A stretch of DNA of 64,000 bases from contig JALTFR010000011.1 of NCBI GenBank assembly GCA_027006785.1, forward strand, positions 1-64,000, given 5' to 3'. Of the stretch, positions 8,799-17,139 are shown piece by piece (position 1 is the stretch's first letter; the number at the start of each line of letters is the position of its first letter). The notes under the pieces were generated by a model. That model worked only from the letters and a program-made list of their open reading frames with translations, was not told the origin of the DNA and made no database searches. A program made the translations under genes and the position numbers. Origin of the DNA: Thermoplasmata archaeon (lineage in GTDB: Archaea > Thermoplasmatota > Thermoplasmata > WALJ01).

Positions 8799-9485
8799 AT
8801 GTCAGAGAGCTTTAAACAGTATTTCAGTGACAAAAGTCGCTCCGACCGGGCCCTCCTTCTCATTTCATGGATACTGAAGGTGAATTTTTTTATAAACCTT
8901 ATAATAGGTGTGATGACGGGCAACTATATTGTATTTCTAAGAGGTCTTCTTCCTCTTTTCATAGTTCTCCTGCCGTTCCTTCTGGAGAAATATTATGGCA
9001 TCAGCACTCCAGCTTTCATGGATTTGCTGATAACTCTTGCTTTCTTTCTCCATCAGTGTGGTGTTGTCTACGGGGTGTACACGATTATACCGCAGTTCGA
9101 CATGGTAACCCACTTCTTCTCCTCATTTGTCCTGGCTTTTTCCATAACTGTCATCCTTTATCTAACAGACGCAAACCTCGAGGACGTAAAGCTGAACATC
9201 CCTCTCATTGCACTGTTTACAATATCTCTGACAGCCATGTTCGGAGTGATATGGGAGATGGGCGAGGCCCTTGTTGACCTGCTCCACCTTCTTCCGATGC
9301 CTGCGCAGGAGAGCCTCGCTGACACCATGCAGGACCTTTCGTTCGACATGCTGGGCTCCATCATTGTTGCTATCCTTTACTATTATACCGCTAAAAAGGG
9401 CTATTTCATGGAAGCCATGAAGGAGACTGAGATGAGCATAGAGAGACTCATCGGTAGAGAAGCAGAAAAAACTGAAAGAGTATGA
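8799..9485 (+). CDS. YjdF/DUF2238-like integral membrane protein
   Basis: A 228-residue protein with about six membrane helices. Conserved acidic/His motifs lie between helices: PQFDMVTHFFSSF, IWEMGEALVD and a late DTMQDLSFDMLGS. The same arrangement of D-x-x-x-H, W-E and D-x-x-x-D-x-x-x-D motifs is seen in the YjdF/DUF2238 family, whose function is unknown. The C-terminal 30 residues are charged and cytosolic by the positive-inside rule. It runs four bases into the region upstream of the eIF2B-like gene. Confidence 0.65.
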   Translation: MSESFKQYFSDKSRSDRALLLISWILKVNFFINLIIGVMTGNYIVFLRGLLPLFIVLLPFLLEKYYGISTPAFMDLLITLAFFLHQCGVVYGVYTIIPQFDMVTHFFSSFVLAFSITVILYLTDANLEDVKLNIPLIALFTISLTAMFGVIWEMGEALVDLLHLLPMPAQESLADTMQDLSFDMLGSIIVAILYYYTAKKGYFMEAMKETEMSIERLIGREAEKTERV

Positions 9486-9495
9486 GGCGGCACAA

Positions 9496-9505
9496 TTCTT
9501 TAATC
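9496..9505 (+). promoter_or_regulatory. TATA box for the eIF2B-like gene
   Basis: TTCTTTAATC lies 22-31 bases upstream of ATG 9527. It favours the internal ATG over the farther upstream in-frame ATG at 9482. Confidence 0.55.
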
Positions 9506-9526
9506 CCCCTATACTTTACTTACAGC

Positions 9527-10264
9527 ATGGATGAACTGATTTCCGGCATATTAAATGACCGCGTTTCCGGTTCAAGCGTCATCTGCGAGCGCACATGCGC
9601 TCTCCTCTCATCTCTTCCAATAGACGAAGGCCGCCCCATCGCAATGAAGATACTGGATGCCCACAGGCCGATGGCACTCCTGCATTCATGTGTCAGAAGG
9701 TATCTGGAAGGAGAGGACATCTCATCCTTCATGGAAGAGTATAGGGAACGTATGAAGAGGGCCGCGGAGAATGCGTACAGGCTTATTGAGAAAAAAGAAA
9801 GCGTGCTCACAATAAGCTCCAGTTCAGCCGTGGAGATGATGCTCTCATCCTACGAAGGAAGCATATTCGTCATGGAGAGCAGGCCGATGATGGAAGGGAC
9901 GATGATGGCGGAGCGCCTCGCCAATGTCGGAAGGGATGTCACCGTCATAAGCGATGCATACGGCATCTCAATGGTGGCAAAAGGAGAGGTTGATGCGGTC
10001 CTTGTCGGTGCGGACGCAGTTTACAGGAATATGCTGATAAACAAGGTCGGAACATACGCGCTCTCAACCGCCGCAGAGCATTCGGGAACGGAATTCATCG
10101 CAGTGCTGACAACGGACAAGATATTCCCCGATGACATTGCGCTATCCGAAGATGAGATAATGCAGTTCCACGACCCGAAGGAGATAACGGAAAGGGCAAA
10201 GGCAAAGAATCCGTATTTCGAAGCTACCCCTCTGAAAAATATCCTTATTATAATAGAAAAATAA
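9527..10264 (+). CDS. eIF2B alpha/beta/delta-like protein
   Basis: A 245-residue protein of the eIF2B/MtnA/ribose-1,5-bisphosphate isomerase superfamily. The C-terminal core is clear: VDAVLVGADAVYRN then NKVGTYALSTAAEH, which contains the superfamily Asp. The catalytic Cys region of the isomerases reads TISSSSAV here and has no Cys. An isomerase activity like MtnA or the AMP-pathway enzyme is therefore unlikely and a regulatory or binding role more probable. It is shorter than the usual 300-320 residues, mainly at the N-terminus. The start at 9527 is chosen for its TATA spacing. Confidence 0.72.
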   Translation: MDELISGILNDRVSGSSVICERTCALLSSLPIDEGRPIAMKILDAHRPMALLHSCVRRYLEGEDISSFMEEYRERMKRAAENAYRLIEKKESVLTISSSSAVEMMLSSYEGSIFVMESRPMMEGTMMAERLANVGRDVTVISDAYGISMVAKGEVDAVLVGADAVYRNMLINKVGTYALSTAAEHSGTEFIAVLTTDKIFPDDIALSEDEIMQFHDPKEITERAKAKNPYFEATPLKNILIIIEK

Positions 10265-10278
10265 AAGGAAAAATGGGT

Positions 10279-11460
10279 TCAGTGCTTTCTCCTGTAGTCC
10301 CATGCCACCATGCTTATAGAGATGGCTGTGACTGCAAGCCATACCCCGAATCCGGGAGTATCGGTAGTGGTATCAGAAGAGCTGGAGACGTCCGTCCCCG
10401 CGCTCACATGGGTTTCCGATGAACTGCTGTCTATGTTCATGTCCCGATATGCTCCGTTCCATGTCCCGTCGGAGGCATATGCTCTTACATAGGACCTCAT
10501 TTTGTCCATGCTGAAATCTGGATTTCCCTGTTTCTGGGATGTGTAGTGCATCCTGAACTCCCATGTGCTGAGGCTTCCGGAGTCATCTCCTTTGAGATAG
10601 AACTGATAGTAGTGTTTCCCATATGCATCCTCGCTGTTGGCCGGATATTCAAAAGGCCCCTTTATCCACAGGCCGCCCCAGTTCCATCCGCCGTCGGAGT
10701 AATGAGCTCCAGATGAGACCCATATCTCGCTGGCGCCTGTGCTTGTACCCCTCATTATATAATCATACTCGACGGTATCGCCGGTCACCTTTATATTCAC
10801 ATGAGCATACTTTATGTGAACCACTATGTTGGTATTTGTCGCCCTCTCGCTGTCCGGAGAGTGTCCCTGCACGATAACAGGGCTTATGTCTATCATGCCT
10901 CCGCTGCCGGTATCGCCGCCGGAATTGTCACCTGAACCGTCGTTTCCGCCAGAGTTCTTATAGAATGTCAGGCCGTCAGCATACTGCATATTGTTGGAAT
11001 ACGCTGTCATCTCAACCTTGTATACGTCAGATATCTCGCTGAAATACGAGTACGGGGGATACAGCTCAAGTTTGGCACCACTTGTGTGGAAATAGTCGGA
11101 AGGCACCTCATCAGAGCCTTTGTAGAGAACTCCTGCAGAATATGAGAATGACGCTACATTGTCAGCCGAATCATGTATGTTTATTATATATAGTGTAGAT
11201 TCGTCAGAACTGTCTATGTTTCCCGCCACCTGTAGGTCCACTATGACGTCGTTGCTGTCCATATCCACGCTCCCATGAACTATATCTATGCTCGGGTCGT
11301 CATACGGCGTGTTATTGAGCATATCCACAACATCTCCCGCAGGGTCATCGCTTTCTATTATGACCGATGACGTGGGGGCGTTCAGGGCGTTCGTTGCGCT
11401 CATCCCCAGAATGATGCTTAGAAGCAGCACTCCAGTTACAGATACTACCTTATTTCTCAT
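10279..11460 (-). CDS. Secreted surface protein with PGF-CTERM anchor
   Basis: A 393-residue exported protein. A signal peptide spans about residues 1-25. A beta-rich N-terminal domain with DOMON-like strands (residues 40-170) is followed by a Gly/Ser/Asp linker near 180-195 and a second beta-rich domain rich in aromatic residues. A Ser/Thr-rich stalk precedes the C-terminal signal: TPGFG at 368-372, a hydrophobic helix, then DYRRKH. This is the PGF-CTERM pattern processed by archaeosortase in other archaea, which removes the tail and attaches a lipid. No archaeosortase is in the window. GAGAGGTG precedes the start. Ligand unknown. Confidence 0.8.
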   Translation of the reverse strand: MRNKVVSVTGVLLLSIILGMSATNALNAPTSSVIIESDDPAGDVVDMLNNTPYDDPSIDIVHGSVDMDSNDVIVDLQVAGNIDSSDESTLYIINIHDSADNVASFSYSAGVLYKGSDEVPSDYFHTSGAKLELYPPYSYFSEISDVYKVEMTAYSNNMQYADGLTFYKNSGGNDGSGDNSGGDTGSGGMIDISPVIVQGHSPDSERATNTNIVVHIKYAHVNIKVTGDTVEYDYIMRGTSTGASEIWVSSGAHYSDGGWNWGGLWIKGPFEYPANSEDAYGKHYYQFYLKGDDSGSLSTWEFRMHYTSQKQGNPDFSMDKMRSYVRAYASDGTWNGAYRDMNIDSSSSETHVSAGTDVSSSSDTTTDTPGFGVWLAVTAISISMVAWDYRRKH

Positions 11461-11518
11461 TCTTTAGCACCTCTCGCCTCATCTATCTGCAAATAATTTA
11501 AAAAGTTTTTGCAGTCTC

Positions 11519-12364
11519 TCATTCTTTAAGGGATGAAGCTATCTCCCCTGCCACGCTTATCTCGCTGTACTTGGATTCTATGGTGTCCGTTGACATGAAG
11601 CCGTCCGTGGACCTCGTGAGGCGCTCTATGGCAGGACCTATGAAAAGCCCGTGGGTGCAGAGCGCATAGACCTCGTTTGCGCCTGACCTCTTCAGCATCT
11701 CCGATGCCCTCGCTATCGTTCCGCCCGTGGAGATTATGTCGTCCACTATCGCCACCTTCTTTCCCTCGACATCGAGCGCCTTTTCCTCCATCTCGACCTC
11801 CGTGCCCGAAAGCCTTGTCTTGTCAAGGTGGTCGAATGGCACCTTCATGATGTCTGCAACAGCTTTCGCACGGTGCAGGGCCCCTTTGTCCGGGGAGAGA
11901 ACGAAGTCTATCTCCATCTCGGAGAGCTTTTCGGCTATGGAGCGGGACGGAAGTATGTTCTCACCTAGGCCGCGGTACCATTCGAATATGTGCGGTGCAT
12001 GGACATCCACCGTTATCAATCGGTCCGTCATCTCGCCCAGCATCTTCATTATCGCCCTTGCGCTCACCGCCTCTCCTTCCAGAAAGACCTTGTCCTGCCG
12101 GGAGTATGCGAAATAAGGGATGACAAGGGTTATGGAATCCGCAGATGAAAGGGCATCCAGCATGAAGAAGGTCTCCAGAAGGGATGAATCAGGTTTCGTG
12201 GTGTTTATGAGGACGACATCGTCGCCGGAAAAATCCCCGAGTATGCGGTGATACTGCTCTCCGTCCGGGAAGACCCTGTGCTCCACTTCAAGAGGCTCTA
12301 TTCCAAGCTCCTGAGCGACCTTTTTTCCGAGCAAAGGCGATGACGAGCCATAGACCAGCTTCAT
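11519..12364 (-). CDS. prs: Ribose-phosphate pyrophosphokinase (PRPP synthetase)
   Basis: Makes PRPP from ribose 5-phosphate and ATP for nucleotide, His and Trp synthesis. At 281 residues it has the archaeal length. Motifs include FPDGEQY, the flexible loop YSRQDK, VDVHAPH and the PRPP-binding loop VAIVDDIISTGGT. I chose ATG 12364 (MKLVYG) rather than the in-frame ATG 15 bases upstream because a TATA-like element lies about 25 bases before it. It is divergent from the DUF835 gene and shares a 70-base promoter region with it. Confidence 0.93.
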   Translation of the reverse strand: MKLVYGSSSPLLGKKVAQELGIEPLEVEHRVFPDGEQYHRILGDFSGDDVVLINTTKPDSSLLETFFMLDALSSADSITLVIPYFAYSRQDKVFLEGEAVSARAIMKMLGEMTDRLITVDVHAPHIFEWYRGLGENILPSRSIAEKLSEMEIDFVLSPDKGALHRAKAVADIMKVPFDHLDKTRLSGTEVEMEEKALDVEGKKVAIVDDIISTGGTIARASEMLKRSGANEVYALCTHGLFIGPAIERLTRSTDGFMSTDTIESKYSEISVAGEIASSLKE

Positions 12365-12382
12365 GGGCCTGCATAGCAATCC

Positions 12383-12392
12383 CTATTTTATG
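12383..12392 (-). promoter_or_regulatory. TATA box for prs
   Basis: On the minus strand it reads CATAAAATAG, 19-28 bases upstream of ATG 12364. A plus-strand TTTTATAC at 12410-12417 serves the divergent DUF835 gene. Confidence 0.55.
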
Positions 12393-12433
12393 CCTTTGCC
12401 CCTGCAAACTTTTATACTTCGAGGACATAGGGG

Positions 12434-13177
12434 ATGGTGATGACGGACGAGCGCGTGGAATACTTCGAGAAGGGATACAGGAAGGGGCTTGAAGAGGCCT
12501 GGAACGAGATACTGTCCGATCTGAAGTCAGCAGGTTCTCTCTCCGAGCTCAGAATGATCCTGAAGGCGAAGAGCGCTACGATTGACAGAAGGGTTGAGGC
12601 ACAGGTCTCCCTTCTGAAGAAGGAACTCGGAGTGGCGGAGGAGGCCAGAGCATCCACGGGTAGTGACGAGCTCATCGAAGGCTGCAGTTATCTTGTTCTG
12701 GAAAAGCGGCCAAAGATCGGATACGCTCTTTTCAGGTACCTCATCGTGGAACAGGGGTGCGTGGGATTGTGTGTAAGCAGGACAAGTCATGAAGTCATAA
12801 AGAAGAAGTACAATGTGGATTCTTTCACACACATAAGGCTGGGAAGCTCCGAAAGGGACAGCAATATGCTTTCATCCGCACTTGGAATAGGGGAGAGTAT
12901 ATCTACCGGCGCCAACCTATCGAAGTTATACGAGAAGATAACCCGGTTTCTTGAGGCCAACCCGGGTTCGGTGGTTCTTATGGACGGAGCAGTGGAGTTC
13001 CTTATCAATGAAAATGAGTTCAACAAGGTTCTAAAGTTCATCCAGAGATTGAATGACAGGATAGAATCAACGAAATCCTACATGTTCATCATAATGTCTC
13101 CGAATGCCCTGAAAGAGCAGGATATGGCAGCTCTGGAGCGTGAGACCGTAGAGACTATATTCGAGGATGATTCATGA
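12434..13177 (+). CDS. DUF835 domain protein
   Basis: A 247-residue cytosolic protein. The first 80 residues are helical and charged. The rest matches the archaeal DUF835 domain: GCSYLVLEKRP, then VVLMDGAVEFLINENEF and later MFIIMSPNAL, with alternating strands and helices of a RecA/KaiC-like fold but no Walker A. In other archaea the domain is often fused to histidine kinases or response regulators, so a signalling role is plausible though not shown. ATG 12440 is an alternative start. It overlaps the next gene by four bases. Confidence 0.7.
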   Translation: MVMTDERVEYFEKGYRKGLEEAWNEILSDLKSAGSLSELRMILKAKSATIDRRVEAQVSLLKKELGVAEEARASTGSDELIEGCSYLVLEKRPKIGYALFRYLIVEQGCVGLCVSRTSHEVIKKKYNVDSFTHIRLGSSERDSNMLSSALGIGESISTGANLSKLYEKITRFLEANPGSVVLMDGAVEFLINENEFNKVLKFIQRLNDRIESTKSYMFIIMSPNALKEQDMAALERETVETIFEDDS

Positions 13178-14454
13178 TACTTCTGAAGAACGGGCTGATA
13201 GTAACACAGGACAGGGACAGAAGGATATTCAGGGGAGATGTGCTGATAGATGGCGACAGAATAGAGCGAATAGGGAAGGAAATAAACGAAAAGGCGGATC
13301 AGGCCATAGACTGCACCGGGGATATCATCGCTCCCGGCATGATAAACACCCACGGCCATGTCTCAATGGCGATAATGCGCTCTTCCGCTGACGACCTCCA
13401 CCTCCACGATTTTCTTGACAGGACATTCGCAATGGATGCGAAGCGCACAAGGGAGGATGTTTACTGGGGCTCGATGCTGGGCATACTTGAGATGATACGC
13501 TCCGGCACCACATCTTTCGTTGACCTGTACTACTGGGAGGATGAGGTGGCAAAGGCGGTTAAGGACACAGGTATCAGGGGTTTTCTCGCATGGGCAACTC
13601 TGGACGAGGAATTCACCACCCAAAAAGGAAACCCGTTGAGCAATGCAGAGAAATTCATAAAGGCACACTCTGGCATGGACAGGATATACCCGATGGTCGG
13701 AATACAGGGAGTCTATGTGGCATCGAAGGAGACATGGCTGGATGCTAAGGAAATAGCACTGGCCCACGGAACCATGACCCATTTTCACCTTTCTGAGACC
13801 AGAAAGGAGGTCTATGAGCATCAGGCGAAGACGGGAAAGAGGCCTGCGGAATGGCTGGACGACATCGGATTCTTCGGAGATGAGAGCCTGGCAGCGCACG
13901 GCGTATGGCTTACGGTTAACGAGATACGCAGGCTTGCTAAGAACGGAGTTAAGGTATCGCACAACCCGACATCCAACATGAAACTCGCCACAGGAGGCTA
14001 TGCGCCCCTGCCGGAGATGTTCAGGGAAGGCGTCACAGTGTCCCTTGGAACCGATGGGTGCGCAACGAACAACAACCTTGACATGATGGAGGAGATGAAG
14101 TTCGCAGCGATAATGCACAAGGCGCACAGGTGGGATGCCACGGTGGTGCCCGCACAGAGAGCGCTGGACATGGCGACGATAGACGGGGCAAAGGCCCTTC
14201 GCATGGAGAAGGAGATAGGCTCCATAGAGGAAGGTAAGAAAGCCGATATAATCATCCTTGATGGAAGGGTTCCTGAGGCCATACCTATCACAGAGGAAAC
14301 CGTGGTCCCCAACATGGTCTATTCCATGAGAGGAGATGCGGTGAAGCACAGCATAATAGAGGGAAATGTCGTCATGAGGGATAGAAAGGTGGTATTCGAC
14401 GGAGAAACCATTCTTAAAAGGTCGCAGGAACTCGGGGCACAGCTCATATCATAA
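13174..14454 (+). CDS. mtaD: Amidohydrolase, MTA/SAH deaminase-like
   Basis: A 426-residue amidohydrolase with the TIM-barrel metal motif HGH (residues 60-62), then HFHLSET and AHGVWLT with further His ligands, and GTDGCATNNNLDMMEE carrying the catalytic Asp. This set fits 5-methylthioadenosine/S-adenosylhomocysteine deaminases and the related 5'-deoxyadenosine deaminases. The latter matter for organisms with many radical SAM enzymes, one of which is in this window. The exact substrate is uncertain. The start overlaps the DUF835 stop, so the two are coupled. Confidence 0.87.
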   Translation: MILLKNGLIVTQDRDRRIFRGDVLIDGDRIERIGKEINEKADQAIDCTGDIIAPGMINTHGHVSMAIMRSSADDLHLHDFLDRTFAMDAKRTREDVYWGSMLGILEMIRSGTTSFVDLYYWEDEVAKAVKDTGIRGFLAWATLDEEFTTQKGNPLSNAEKFIKAHSGMDRIYPMVGIQGVYVASKETWLDAKEIALAHGTMTHFHLSETRKEVYEHQAKTGKRPAEWLDDIGFFGDESLAAHGVWLTVNEIRRLAKNGVKVSHNPTSNMKLATGGYAPLPEMFREGVTVSLGTDGCATNNNLDMMEEMKFAAIMHKAHRWDATVVPAQRALDMATIDGAKALRMEKEIGSIEEGKKADIIILDGRVPEAIPITEETVVPNMVYSMRGDAVKHSIIEGNVVMRDRKVVFDGETILKRSQELGAQLIS

Positions 14455-14476
14455 AGGGACACATCTGTGCAAAAAC

Positions 14477-14485
14477 ATTATATAG
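14477..14485 (+). promoter_or_regulatory. TATA box for mscS
   Basis: ATTATATAG, then about 20 bases later GGTGAT and ATG 14516. It lies too close to the in-frame ATG 14495 for that to be the start. Confidence 0.55.
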
Positions 14486-14515
14486 GTTATTTTTATGGCC
14501 TTTTTTGGTGATAAA

Positions 14516-15319
14516 ATGGATCTGAACCAACCGTTGCCCTATATCGGGTTTACGCCCATGCAGATAATATGGGCCCTTGTCGTCTTGATAGTGGGCATAA
14601 TAATCGTGAAGATAGTTGTGGCTATCTTCAGAAAGAGCCTGAAAAGAGCGAAGTTGCCACCTATACTGGTGGAGTTCCTGGCAAGGTTCCTGAGCGCTCT
14701 ACTCTATGTGTTCGTCATACTGGCGTTCGCGGCAGCCCTGGGATTCGATGTGAATTCCGTTGTACTGGGACTGTCAGCGGTCATAGGCCTGATACTGGCC
14801 TTCGGCCTGCAGGACAGCTTCATGAACATGGCTGCTGGATTCTGGATAGCATCCATAAGGCCCTTCAACAAGGGCGATGTGGTGAGCACGCAGGGTATGA
14901 CCGGGAAGGTGAGCGCTGTGGGAATAATGTCCACGGAGATGCTCACGCCGGACAACACATACATAACCATACCCAACAAACTGGTCTGGGGAAGCCCGAT
15001 GATAAACTACACCCGCCAGAAGACAAGAAGGGTGGATGTGGATGTGAGCATAGGCTACGGAATGGATGTCAATAAGGCGATACAGATAGCCATGGATGTC
15101 ATGCGCTCCGACAAGCGCATACTGAAGGACCCCGCGCCCAGCGTCTATGTGGTGGAACTGGCGGACAGCTCCATAAACCTCCAGTTGAGGCCATGGACGA
15201 AGACAGCGGACTACTGGGGCGTGCGCGGCGACCTGACACAGAAGGTCTACGAGGCATTCAGGAAGGAAGGGATGGAGATACCATTCCCGCAGGTGGATGT
15301 CCATCTGAAGAAGGAATGA
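14516..15319 (+). CDS. mscS: Small-conductance mechanosensitive channel (MscS family)
   Basis: A 267-residue MscS homologue that releases solutes on hypo-osmotic shock. Three N-terminal membrane helices end in the Gly/Ala-rich pore helix (LSAVIGLILAFGLQDSF). The beta domain follows (FNKGDVVSTQGMTGKV), then a C-terminal alpha/beta vestibule. I place the start at ATG 14516, preceded by GGTGAT, not the ATG at 14495. It is followed closely by the promoter of the aconitase-family pair. Confidence 0.92.
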   Translation: MDLNQPLPYIGFTPMQIIWALVVLIVGIIIVKIVVAIFRKSLKRAKLPPILVEFLARFLSALLYVFVILAFAAALGFDVNSVVLGLSAVIGLILAFGLQDSFMNMAAGFWIASIRPFNKGDVVSTQGMTGKVSAVGIMSTEMLTPDNTYITIPNKLVWGSPMINYTRQKTRRVDVDVSIGYGMDVNKAIQIAMDVMRSDKRILKDPAPSVYVVELADSSINLQLRPWTKTADYWGVRGDLTQKVYEAFRKEGMEIPFPQVDVHLKKE

Positions 15320-15335
15320 ACCCGCCCATGAAACC

Positions 15336-15344
15336 CTTTAATAT
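15336..15344 (+). promoter_or_regulatory. TATA box for the aconitase-family operon
   Basis: CTTTAATAT preceded by AAACC, 21-29 bases before ATG 15365; leaderless spacing. The AAACCCTTTAA-like core recurs before other genes in the window, for example near 61316. Confidence 0.65.
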
Positions 15345-15364
15345 CCTTTCTCTTTTTTCCGCCT

Positions 15365-16618
15365 ATGTCCACCATAGTGGAGAAGATATTCGCGGAGCAC
15401 TCGAAGGACCGTGTTGAGCCGGGAGAGATAGTCTGGATAGACCTGGATGTGAGGACGGCTCGTGATTTCGGGGGGCCGAATGTGGTCAAGCACCTCATGG
15501 AGCATTACGAGGGAGATTACCTTGAGGACCCGGAGAAGACATACTTCACCTTCGACCTGAGCGTTCCCGCAAAGACGATAAAGTATGCGATAAACCAGCA
15601 GGTATGCAGGAGGTTCGCAAAGGAGACAGGCATGGGGATATTCGATGTTGATGCGGGAATAGGCACTCATGTCCTTCTTGAAAAAGGCATCGTAAGGCCT
15701 GGAAGCACCGCTGTCGGCACCGATTCCCACTACAACATACTCGGGGCCATAGGCGCTTTCGGTCAGGGGATGGGTGACAAGGACATAGCCTTCGCGTTCA
15801 AGACAGGAAAGACCTGGTTCGAAGTGCCTGAGAGCATGAAGATAACGGTTGAGGGAAAATATGATTGGCCGGCATCCGCCAGGGACCTGACCTTTGCGGT
15901 GATGAAAGAGATAGGCTCATCCGGAATGCTGGGAAAGGCCGCCGATTACTACGGGGATGCCATTGACAATCTGAGCCTCGACGGAAGGATAACCCTTGCG
16001 TCCCAGACAACTGAGATGGGGGGAATAATAGCGTTCATACCTCCGAACAAAGAGGTTCTATCATTTGTGGAGGAGCGCACGGGCCAGCCGCAGAAGGGAA
16101 TATATCCTGATAAGGACGCCACATACTCCGAGGAGGTCCACATAGATGTTGAGGGCCTCGAACCGCTTGTTGCAGCGCCCCCGAAGCCGACCAATGTGAA
16201 ACCGGTCTCGGAACTTGAAGGAATGGAGATAGACTCCGTCTTCATAGGCTCGTGCACCAACGGAAGGTACGAGGATATGCTCGCCGCAGCCAGGGTCCTT
16301 AAAGGAAATAAGGTGAAAGAGGGCGTGAACCTGAGGATAACACCTTCAACAAAGGAGGTCTGGGCCAGGGTCATAAAGGAGGGCCTCATAGATATATTCC
16401 TGAAGGCAGGTGCCGTTGTCCTCACGAACCCCGGATGCGGTGGATGCGCAGAGGGAATGCCCGGACTTGTTGGAAAGGATGAAGTGGAGCTTTCAACAAC
16501 CAACAGGAACTATCCCGGAAAGCAGGGGCCCGGAAAGATATACCTTGTAAGCCCTGCAACGGCGGCGGCGAGCGCTGTTAAGGGCTATCTGACGAGCGCG
16601 AAGGAGGTGATGCAGTGA
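15365..16618 (+). CDS. Aconitase-family dehydratase, large subunit (LeuC/HacA type)
   Basis: A 417-residue large subunit of a two-subunit 3-isopropylmalate dehydratase or homoaconitase. The three cluster cysteines lie in FIGSCTNGR and NPGCGGC, and VGTDSHYN is the substrate-side motif. Enzymes of this type serve leucine synthesis, or homocitrate isomerisation in methanogens, and the sequence alone does not separate them. No other leucine genes are nearby, so the pathway is left open. The small subunit follows with a four-base overlap. Confidence 0.88.
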   Translation: MSTIVEKIFAEHSKDRVEPGEIVWIDLDVRTARDFGGPNVVKHLMEHYEGDYLEDPEKTYFTFDLSVPAKTIKYAINQQVCRRFAKETGMGIFDVDAGIGTHVLLEKGIVRPGSTAVGTDSHYNILGAIGAFGQGMGDKDIAFAFKTGKTWFEVPESMKITVEGKYDWPASARDLTFAVMKEIGSSGMLGKAADYYGDAIDNLSLDGRITLASQTTEMGGIIAFIPPNKEVLSFVEERTGQPQKGIYPDKDATYSEEVHIDVEGLEPLVAAPPKPTNVKPVSELEGMEIDSVFIGSCTNGRYEDMLAAARVLKGNKVKEGVNLRITPSTKEVWARVIKEGLIDIFLKAGAVVLTNPGCGGCAEGMPGLVGKDEVELSTTNRNYPGKQGPGKIYLVSPATAAASAVKGYLTSAKEVMQ

Positions 16619-17139
16619 GGCCCACGAAACTGAAGGGGAGGATGTGGCTGATAACCGATCCCGAAGGCAATAGGTTCGACGACATAGACACGGACATGAT
16701 ATTCCATAACAAATGGCTATATATCACGGACATAAATGAGATGGGGGAGTACGCATTCGGGAACACGCCCGGCTGGGAGGACTTTCCTGGAAAGGCAAAG
16801 GAAGGAGATATCCTCGTTGTGGGAAGGAACTTCGGTGCCGGAAGTTCAAGGCAGCAGGCGGTGGACTGCTTCAGAGCGCTCGGCATCCAGGCCATAATAG
16901 GAGAGTCCTTCGGTGCGATATACAAGAGGAATGTGATAAACTCAGGAATGCCGCTGATAGAGGCCCCGGACATCTTTGAGTCAGGGATGAAGAGCGGAGA
17001 TTTGGTGGAGATAGACCTTGAGAACGGCGAGGTGAAGAAGGATGGAGAAGTGGTTTTCAGGGCAAGGCCCATGTCAAAGGTGCAGATGGACATATATCAG
17101 GCAGGAGATCTGTTCGAGTACGGGAAGATGCTGAAATGA
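16615..17139 (+). CDS. Aconitase-family dehydratase, small subunit (LeuD/HacB type)
   Basis: A 174-residue swivel-domain subunit paired with the large subunit above. GRNFGAGSSRQQAV binds substrate carboxylates, and the loop near FDDIDTDMIF determines specificity in this family. The GTG start overlaps the large-subunit stop. The following glycosyltransferase also overlaps by four bases, so the three genes probably share one message although their products look unrelated. Confidence 0.88.
   Translation: MRPTKLKGRMWLITDPEGNRFDDIDTDMIFHNKWLYITDINEMGEYAFGNTPGWEDFPGKAKEGDILVVGRNFGAGSSRQQAVDCFRALGIQAIIGESFGAIYKRNVINSGMPLIEAPDIFESGMKSGDLVEIDLENGEVKKDGEVVFRARPMSKVQMDIYQAGDLFEYGKMLK

Noticed and set aside
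15365-17139. Phosphomevalonate dehydratase of the archaeal mevalonate pathway
   Set aside because: The large subunit has the standard aconitase/LeuC layout with GSCTNGR and NPGCGGC; that enzyme is of the distinct aconitase-X type.
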